Part shown: positions 1-5,649 of the stretch, one piece after another
How the letters are laid out: each line of letters begins with the position of its first letter
Position numbering within the stretch: the first letter of the stretch is position 1
Source: an uncultured Phycisphaerae bacterium
GTDB lineage: Bacteria; Planctomycetota; Phycisphaerae; Phycisphaerales; SM1A02
Assembly (NCBI GenBank): GCA_913046275.1
Contig: CAJWSE010000054.1
Span: 1-7,131, forward strand
DNA length: 7,131 bases
Direction of reading: 5' to 3'
The notes under the pieces: generated by a model
What the model was told of the DNA's origin: nothing
The model's input: only the letters and a program-made list of their open reading frames with translations
The model's database searches: none
Made by a program: the position numbers and the translations under genes

Positions 1-41
1 TTTTAGCAAACCGGTGCCTTCAGCCGCTCGGCCACCTGTCC
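1..41 (-). tRNA. tRNA-Ser (anticodon GCU), 5' half, cut by the window edge
   Basis: Read on the minus strand from base 41, the sequence begins with acceptor strand GGACAGG, then TG, then a D-arm with stem GCC/GGC around GAGCGGCTGAA, then an anticodon stem-loop starting CCGGT-TTGCTAA. T33 is followed by GCT, which decodes AGC/AGU serine. The start matches the usual bacterial tRNA-Ser pattern (GG....GTGGCCGAG.GGCTGAAGGC). The variable arm, T-arm and 3' end lie outside the window. One oddity is that four A residues follow GCT, so position 40 is A where the G at position 30 calls for C. This means either a G-A mismatch or an 8-base anticodon loop. The identity as a serine tRNA is well supported; whether it is intact cannot be judged here. 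Confidence 0.78.
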
Positions 42-171
42 AGACGAATTTTTGCCTAAGTGACAACAAAAGTGTCAATAGAGACTCGTTTCAGGAACGA
101 CTATTTTAGCATAGATTCATACTGCTAACAGGGCTTTAAATGGTTGTATGGATTTCAGAATTAGGCCTTAA

Positions 172-1182
172 TTAAAAACACGAAACAGAGCCGCAACTAG
201 TGTCATCCCCTTGATACCATCCACCGTAGTCCCAACATTCATCTTCAGTGAGGCCACCTTTGCACCACGGTTCTTCCCATCCAATACAGCAAGCGCCTAC
301 TGGGTCTGGTGAACAATCATTCCCCCACACTGAAACAAGAAAAAGAATATCTTCAACATTAATTATTCCATCAAGAGTCACATCGCCAGATACATTCGAT
401 GTATTCCAGTTTTTGATGATGATAAGTAAATCTCCAACATTGACGATATCATCCCCATTGATATCCCCACAACTTTCACATGCTTCAGAAATAATGCAGT
501 CATTATCAGCGCCACCACCGTATAGTTGTCCATTTGCATTTGAGCATACAACAGTATTCTGAAGAATCCCGCTACAACAATATACGTAAACTCCACCGAT
601 GATATTTGCAACATTATCTCTAACAAGGCAATCGATCATCCAGAAATTTCCCATGTCACAAAATGCGGCGCCACCAAAAGTAGCTTCATTATTTTGTAAG
701 ACACAATTGATAACTTCGGCCATATCTGCGTTTGAACCTAAGAAGGCAATTCCACCCCCCTGACCTGCATAATTATTAATAATACGACAGTTCTCTATTT
801 TCGGCGAGGACCCTAAGCATTTGATACCACCACCTTGACTGCCTGAACCCTCAGTAATTGTAAAGCCTGAAATAATCGTTGAGGTAGTTTCGTTGTTTCC
901 ACAAAAGAAAACATTTCGCTGATTTTGCCCACTAACTATTGTAGTTTGTGGGCCTTCCTGACTTCTCAGCAAAATACCTTTGCCATTCATATTCACAACA
1001 TAACTACCACTGCCCGTGTATGTACCTGGCATCACAATAATCTCATCGCCATTACTAGAGGCATTTACCGCGGCTTGGATGTTGTCAAAGTCTGCCTTGC
1101 CATCATCATCGACAGTCCATATGTCAGCAATGGCTGTGTTTGTGATTAACAATAAAGTAATTAATAAAGGATACATGTACAT
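172..1182 (-). CDS. secreted right-handed beta-helix protein with tandem dockerin-like repeats and C-terminal Cys module
   Basis: This 336-residue protein is exported. Residues 1-19 form a signal peptide (hydrophobic PLLITLLLITNTAIA, likely cut after AIA). Residues 21-60 carry the N-terminal cap typical of parallel beta-helix proteins (WTVDDDG.ADF..IQAAV, then GDEI.V.PGTYTG). Residues 100-225 are irregular coils of about 25-28 residues with repeated GGGI/GGG turns, NN.A motifs and a ladder of cysteines (122, 132, 160, 175, 185, 202, 203, 213). Two dockerin-like calcium loops follow: D240/N242/D244/D251 and D267/T269/D271/D278, each followed by a DLL or DIL helix ending in W. The tail (296-335) is a six-Cys module starting GACC and ending C330...C335. 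Such proteins are usually extracellular or envelope-associated; no catalytic residues can be assigned. I see no good ribosome-binding site before the start, and Met3 is an alternative. The body is short for such proteins in this group, but both ends are complete. Confidence 0.88.
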   Translation of the reverse strand: MYMYPLLITLLLITNTAIADIWTVDDDGKADFDNIQAAVNASSNGDEIIVMPGTYTGSGSYVVNMNGKGILLRSQEGPQTTIVSGQNQRNVFFCGNNETTSTIISGFTITEGSGSQGGGIKCLGSSPKIENCRIINNYAGQGGGIAFLGSNADMAEVINCVLQNNEATFGGAAFCDMGNFWMIDCLVRDNVANIIGGVYVYCCSGILQNTVVCSNANGQLYGGGADNDCIISEACESCGDINGDDIVNVGDLLIIIKNWNTSNVSGDVTLDGIINVEDILFLVSVWGNDCSPDPVGACCIGWEEPWCKGGLTEDECWDYGGWYQGDDTSCGSVSCF

Positions 1183-1317
1183 ATTAAGTATGACTTATGA
1201 ACAGCTGAAACGCAACAAATTTTAATTCCTGGCACAAGTTAATTAATGGATACCCTTAATTTAGACGCGAAAATGAGATTATTAGCATTGTGTCAATACC
1301 TGCAAACTCAAAAAGAT

Positions 1318-2328
1318 TCAGATGCCTGACCAATTTCCAATTACTTCAAGAAGGTCATTCACATTTACAACAGAGTCACCGTTGAGATCTTCATCGCAAT
1401 TCGCGCATGGACCCCAGACTGCGATGATTGCAAGCAAGTCGTTAACGCCGACATAACCATCACCATCGACATCTCCAGGCAATCCTAATTGGCCACTTGC
1501 TTCAATATGCCAATTGATTGACGTATTAAATGTAGCTGATTCAGCAATCGCACTTAGAAGCAAATTTGCAGTTTCTCCTGGCGGAAGAACCGTGGGCAAA
1601 GGCAAGGGGACATCTTCAAAAGCAATTGGTGGACTCTCAATTACTTCGTTTGAAAACCAGGACAAGTTTCCTGTCAAAGAAGTTTGAGTTTCGGCATCCT
1701 CAATAGAACCAGTCATTTGCAATACACCTACTGCTGGCAATGGACCTGTCGAAGTGCCAAGAACTTCTACTTCAAATGTAATTGTGACAGGAATAAAAAT
1801 TGAGTACTGCCATTGATTATCCCCCATGTACACAACATCACCTTCTGCTGAAATCGATTGCTCTAGTACCAGTTGCGTTAGATAACCTTCTCCAATTGGC
1901 AAATCAAATGGAATGCCTCCTGGATATAGCGAATCTGGCTGTGTTGTTCTAAATGTTTCATACAACATGCCAATTGAAACTCCAAACGCATATGGGCTCT
2001 CTTCAAAAGCAGTAATCATGAGTCCATCTATATCAACTTTTAAATCCTCTTCCTTAAGATCCACCTCAAGGGCACCCCCAAGCGACGAGTCAAACAGACC
2101 TCCAAATGAAGGTGTTAACTCACAAGCAATAAGATTATTCCCGCTTCCTCCCCAAACTCCTGGAATTGTAGTTGTGCCACTCGGATTTGTCTTTTCATTC
2201 CAATCTCCAATAAGTGTCCCTGGCATGAATGTCGATTGGATGAATTCACCATCAACCGTACTCATTCCAGGTTGCAGGTCTAATGGAACAGCTATCATTA
2301 TGAGTGCTATAAAGGATTCAAATACCAT
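1318..2328 (-). CDS. exported protein of unknown function with C-terminal tandem dockerin-like repeats
   Basis: This 336-residue protein has a body I do not recognise. Residues 5-18 are hydrophobic (SFIALIMIAVPLDL) and probably act as an export signal, but the n-region has no Lys or Arg and contains Glu4, which is unusual. Residues 25-280 are rich in beta-forming and small residues, with many Gly, Thr, Ser and Pro and a single Cys (69). A Pro-rich stretch lies near 232-251. The end is clear: calcium loop 1 with D286/D288/D290/D297, a helix ending VWG, a linker with C308 and C311, then loop 2 with D314/N316/D318/D325 and a helix ending GNW. The two loops are 28 residues apart, as in the dockerin-like tails common in Phycisphaerae. 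Such a tail probably serves as a calcium-stabilised extracellular module; cohesin partners are not evident here. It lies 135 bp upstream of the beta-helix gene on the same strand, so the two may be co-transcribed or independent. The reading frame is convincing; the function is unknown. Confidence 0.8.
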   Translation of the reverse strand: MVFESFIALIMIAVPLDLQPGMSTVDGEFIQSTFMPGTLIGDWNEKTNPSGTTTIPGVWGGSGNNLIACELTPSFGGLFDSSLGGALEVDLKEEDLKVDIDGLMITAFEESPYAFGVSIGMLYETFRTTQPDSLYPGGIPFDLPIGEGYLTQLVLEQSISAEGDVVYMGDNQWQYSIFIPVTITFEVEVLGTSTGPLPAVGVLQMTGSIEDAETQTSLTGNLSWFSNEVIESPPIAFEDVPLPLPTVLPPGETANLLLSAIAESATFNTSINWHIEASGQLGLPGDVDGDGYVGVNDLLAIIAVWGPCANCDEDLNGDSVVNVNDLLEVIGNWSGI

Positions 2329-2450
2329 GAATTCAAAAGTACCACAACCAGACTAAATTGCAAGTAAATAAGTACGTTCATCGTATTCAGACTCATAAAA
2401 TGCCCTATAGCATGCCGATACTTGAATACTGACCAAATGGAATTAAGCAT

Positions 2451-3716
2451 ATGAGCGAAGAAGCAAAGAATAAAGAAAGTAGCGAAAGAATGCGCTGCGT
2501 CATCTTGAACCAATACTATGTTCCAGATGTCGCTTCTACGGGGCATCTCCTCTTTGAACTAGCTGAAAATATCGCTTCGCAAGGTGCTGATGTAAATGTC
2601 ATTACTTGCCGCCCATCATATGGTCCTAAAGAAACATGGCAAAAATGTCCTAGGAAAGAAATTAAAAATGGTGTCAAAGTGCATCGCATGTTCACTACTC
2701 GGTACAGTAAAGATTCCATCCTTGGCAGACTCATTAACTCAGTTACATTTCTCTTTCCACTTGCTTTATTTCACGTATTGCCTCGATATAAAGGAGAGGT
2801 TTTTTTATATACAACCAACCCTCCTTACCTAGGATTTGTCGGGGGCTTTATGTCAGTTATTCGACCGCATAAATATGTCGTACTACTTCATGATTCATAT
2901 CCAGAACTCGCTGTCTGGGTTGGGAAAATTCGAAAGAATGGACTCATTGATAAATTTTGGAGATGGTGCAATAAAATTATGTACCAACGTTCAAAACAAA
3001 TAATTGTACTTAGCGATGCGGCAAAAAAACTTGTAGTTGACAATTATGGACCAGATCCAGACCGAGTTCATGTCATTGCAAATTGGGCTGATCCAAATGA
3101 ACTTACTCCAAAACCAAAAGAAGAAAGTGATTTTGCAAAAGAGCACAAACTTATTGAACCTTTCACTCTTTTATACTCTGGAAATCTCGGCCTGTACTAT
3201 GAATTTGATATGCTTCTGGAAGGCGCGAAAAAACTTGAAAAAGAAAATTTTCGGCTTGTTTTCACTGGTGCTGGAGGCCAGCGAGACTCTATCGAAGAGA
3301 GGATCAAAAAGCTCGAACTTACTAATACAATACTCTTGCCCTACACGCCACAAGAAAAGTTCAACGATGCATTAAACGGTTGCGATGGTTTACTTGTAAC
3401 TATTGCAGAAGGTATTGATGGAATTAGTTTTCCTTCAAAACTCTACACTTGCATGTCTGTAGGCAAACCGATTATTGCCTTTTCATCACCGACTTCAGAG
3501 CTTCGCAAGAAAGTTGAAGACAACAACATAGGAAAATGGGTTCAACTTGGTGATTCAGAAGGTTTTGCAAATTGCATCCTTGAACTCATGGAAGACAGAG
3601 CATTAGCGAAATCTCTTGGCAACAATGCCAGAAATACTCTTGAAACAGAATACTCTATCGAGGTCGCAGGCAAAAAGTATTTTGATGTATTAAAACTTGG
3701 AAATACTGGCGAGTAA
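2451..3716 (+). CDS. GT4-family (GT-B fold) glycosyltransferase, WbuB/WcaI-like
   Basis: This is a 421-residue GT-B enzyme expected to transfer a sugar from a nucleotide donor to a lipid-linked glycan on the cytoplasmic face of the membrane. The N-terminal Rossmann half opens with the family signature MRCVILNQYYVPDVASTGH (14-32), then VNVITCRPSYG and the hydrophobic segment near 97-110 usual in WbuB-like enzymes. The C-terminal half carries LLYSGNLG (240-247), FTGAGG (271-276), LPYTP (296-300) and the donor-site stretch FPSKLYTCMSVGKP (327-340). Neither glutamate of the classical GT4 E-x7-E motif is present. Family members normally start at the Met14 equivalent (base 2490), preceded by a purine-rich stretch. 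The start at 2451 adds a charged 13-residue leader and has only a weak GGA upstream, so 2490 may be the true start. The gene converges on the sugar-nucleotide operon with a 22-bp gap, and that context supports a polysaccharide role. Donor and acceptor cannot be told from the sequence. Confidence 0.9.
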   Translation: MSEEAKNKESSERMRCVILNQYYVPDVASTGHLLFELAENIASQGADVNVITCRPSYGPKETWQKCPRKEIKNGVKVHRMFTTRYSKDSILGRLINSVTFLFPLALFHVLPRYKGEVFLYTTNPPYLGFVGGFMSVIRPHKYVVLLHDSYPELAVWVGKIRKNGLIDKFWRWCNKIMYQRSKQIIVLSDAAKKLVVDNYGPDPDRVHVIANWADPNELTPKPKEESDFAKEHKLIEPFTLLYSGNLGLYYEFDMLLEGAKKLEKENFRLVFTGAGGQRDSIEERIKKLELTNTILLPYTPQEKFNDALNGCDGLLVTIAEGIDGISFPSKLYTCMSVGKPIIAFSSPTSELRKKVEDNNIGKWVQLGDSEGFANCILELMEDRALAKSLGNNARNTLETEYSIEVAGKKYFDVLKLGNTGE

Positions 3717-3738
3717 TCGCGCCTTAGCAAGGTATCAA

Positions 3739-4674
3739 TCAGGCAATTGGATTTTTCCGATACCAATCAACTGTTTCACGTATACCTTCTTCTAGTGAAA
3801 TCTTAGCTTTAAAACCAAGCACTTCACTCGCCCTAGATACATCCAAGTATCGCTTAGGCTGGCCATCAGGCTTATCTGTATCCCAAACTACTTCACCTTC
3901 ATATCCAACGACTTCTGCAATGAGCTTTGTCAAATCCGAAATTGATGTCTCAATGCCCGTACCAATATTAATTGGCGCAGGGTCTACATCATTTTCCGCT
4001 GCAATCGCAATTGCTTCTGCCGCATCTGCAACATACAGAAATTCTCGAGTTGGTGTGCCAGACCCCCAATTTGAGACCTTAGCAAGGCCTGAATCATGAG
4101 CTTCAACATACCGACGAATAATTGCTGGGATAACGTGACTCTTTTCTTCTTCAAAGTGATCCTCTGGGCCATATAAATTTGCGGGGACTAATACTGCGCA
4201 TGGCAAACCATATTGACGCCCATATGTTTCACATGCTTCATGCAAGAGTCGCTTGGCCATACCATAGGGACCGGTTGCACCAACAGGCTTACCAGACCAA
4301 ATACTGTCTTCTTGTAATGGCAAAGGAGCATCTTTTGGATAAGAACAAGTTGTACTAATCAATACAAATTTCTTCAAATCATGCTTCCGCCCCTCATCAA
4401 GAAGCATTAAACCCATCATTGCATTTTCGTACAAAAACTTTGCTGGATTTTCAACGTTCGCTCCAATACCTCCACATGCTGCTGCAAGATGTATAACGAT
4501 ATCAGGAGATTGTTCACTGTATAAACGAGCGACATCCCTTTGATCAATCAAGTCATAGTCCGAACTTCCTAATGGAACAACGTTAGCGCCTCGAACTTCA
4601 AGAGCACGACAAACAAAACCACCAAGAAAACCTCGGCCACCTGTCACAACAACCTTTTGACCATTTAAGGGCAT
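3739..4674 (-). CDS. fcl: GDP-L-fucose synthase (GDP-4-keto-6-deoxymannose 3,5-epimerase/4-reductase) or close relative
   Basis: This is a 311-residue extended SDR in the cytoplasm. Family enzymes convert GDP-4-keto-6-deoxy-D-mannose to GDP-L-fucose with NADPH. Visible features are the nucleotide-binding GGRGFLG (12-18), HLAAACGGIGAN (62-73), TTCSYP (108-113), the catalytic pair Y137 and K141 (PYGMAK), NLYGP (166-170), H180 in SHVIPA, WGSGTPTREFLYV (203-215) and DKPDGQPKRYLDVSR (267-281). These match the E. coli Fcl pattern almost segment by segment: Cys110 and His180 correspond to the epimerase acid/base residues Cys109 and His179, and Thr108 sits at the position of Ser107. Length is normal (E. 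coli about 321). It is the last gene of the operon and abuts the previous one (stop TAA directly followed by ATG), so it is probably translationally coupled. The partner enzyme GDP-mannose 4,6-dehydratase is not in this window. A related sugar nucleotide as substrate remains possible. Confidence 0.9.
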   Translation of the reverse strand: MPLNGQKVVVTGGRGFLGGFVCRALEVRGANVVPLGSSDYDLIDQRDVARLYSEQSPDIVIHLAAACGGIGANVENPAKFLYENAMMGLMLLDEGRKHDLKKFVLISTTCSYPKDAPLPLQEDSIWSGKPVGATGPYGMAKRLLHEACETYGRQYGLPCAVLVPANLYGPEDHFEEEKSHVIPAIIRRYVEAHDSGLAKVSNWGSGTPTREFLYVADAAEAIAIAAENDVDPAPINIGTGIETSISDLTKLIAEVVGYEGEVVWDTDKPDGQPKRYLDVSRASEVLGFKAKISLEEGIRETVDWYRKNPIA

Positions 4675-5649
4675 TTACACGCTAGCTTCTTGCTTGTAAT
4701 AATCGATGTAACCCGAAACACAGCGCTCAACCAATTGTTCAAAATTGTACTTTGGTTCATAACCAAGCTTTCGCAACTTAGCAATTGAAGGACACCGCCT
4801 CGGTGTACCGCCAGCACGAAGTTCACCAGCAATAACATTCACCTTCACGCCGCAGTATTTACCTATAGTTTCCACAAGATGTTTAATGGACACTTCCTCT
4901 TCGGTGCCAACGTGGTAAATGTTACCGCTTTCGCCAAATTCACCAGCCAAAAAGCACCCTCTGCCGCCGTCAGTTACATCGCAAAATGAACGAGTCTCAC
5001 TGCCATCACCTTGAATTTGCAAATCAATTTCCTTCATCGTCAAACCCTCTGAAGCTTTGAAAATTTTACCGGTGATTTCTGGAATTACATGTTCAAAACC
5101 CATATCTGGGCCAATGAAGTTATGCGGCCTAAAAATAACTGTTTCTAAACCCCTAAAACCGCCCACATGCAACGCAAGAAGTTCGCAAGCAATTTTTCCT
5201 CCGCCATAACTAAATCGCGGGTTAGTTACATCTGGAATCATCAATCGCTCTGATTCATCTGTAGGCACATGTGTTGGCTCATTATATGTTTCGCTCGTAC
5301 TTGCTAGGACGTACCGCCTAACACCAGCATCTAGAGCTGCCTTAATAGTATTTTGCGTCCCCTCAATACCTACCTCGAGCACCAAGTCTGGTTTTTCATA
5401 AAAGTAACGTGTGCCATTTATGTAGGCAAGATGCCATACTACTTCACAGCCCTCGGTTGCGGCACGAACTGCATCGTAATCACGAACATCAGCATCTACA
5501 AGCTGAACGCGATCTCCGAATCGTTCAAGTCTAGCTGGCTTGCCACGCGAGTGATCATCTAATACAACTACCTCATGATTTGCCTGTAACAATTCATTAC
5601 AGAGTTCACATCCTAAAAAACCCGAACCGCCTGTCAGCAATACTTTCAT
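4675..5649 (-). CDS. NAD-dependent sugar-nucleotide epimerase/dehydratase (extended SDR), substrate unknown
   Basis: This is a 324-residue extended SDR, normal length for GalE/RmlB-type enzymes. Residues 7-13 (GGSGFLG) form the NAD-binding loop, with D31/D32 ending the second strand, which suggests NAD rather than NADP. D53/D55 and V56 fit the adenine-binding DVRD segment, and HLA (73-75) follows. The catalytic region has STSETY (117-122) and Y148-GGG-K152. The substrate half shows RPHNFIGPDMG (174-184), EHVIPE (186-191), GDGSETRSF (214-222) and the C-terminal GTPRR (281-285) with KLGYEPKY. The YGGGK form with NPR.SY before it and PDMG.EHVIP after it recalls, from memory, a recurring subfamily annotated only as NAD-dependent epimerase/dehydratase. 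It follows the dehydrogenase gene with an ATGA overlap and a fair ribosome-binding site, so its substrate may be that enzyme's UDP-uronic acid product (4-epimerisation, or dehydration/decarboxylation); this is inference. Confidence 0.88.
   Translation of the reverse strand: MKVLLTGGSGFLGCELCNELLQANHEVVVLDDHSRGKPARLERFGDRVQLVDADVRDYDAVRAATEGCEVVWHLAYINGTRYFYEKPDLVLEVGIEGTQNTIKAALDAGVRRYVLASTSETYNEPTHVPTDESERLMIPDVTNPRFSYGGGKIACELLALHVGGFRGLETVIFRPHNFIGPDMGFEHVIPEITGKIFKASEGLTMKEIDLQIQGDGSETRSFCDVTDGGRGCFLAGEFGESGNIYHVGTEEEVSIKHLVETIGKYCGVKVNVIAGELRAGGTPRRCPSIAKLRKLGYEPKYNFEQLVERCVSGYIDYYKQEASV

Noticed and set aside
1913..2356. Plus-strand open frame of 147 codons opposite the dockerin-tailed gene
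   Set aside because: It is antisense to a gene with a convincing signal and calcium-loop tail. Its translation is Pro/Ser-rich without motifs, as expected for a shadow frame.
1..2450. Genomic island integrated at the tRNA-Ser gene
   Set aside because: Islands usually insert at the 3' end of a tRNA gene, but here the 5' side faces the window and the 3' end lies outside. No integrase, flanking repeat or att-like tRNA duplicate is visible.
2329..2450. Promoters in the divergent gap, such as minus-strand TGCTATAGG near 2404-2412
   Set aside because: The extended -10 is only partial, and no -35 of reasonable quality sits at 16-18 bp. On the plus strand no pair of boxes stands out.
3717..3738. 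Terminator between the convergent genes (CCTT-AGC-AAGG at 3722-3732)
   Set aside because: The stem is only 4 bp and has no T-run on either strand. The same 11-mer occurs within coding sequence at 4077-4087, consistent with chance.
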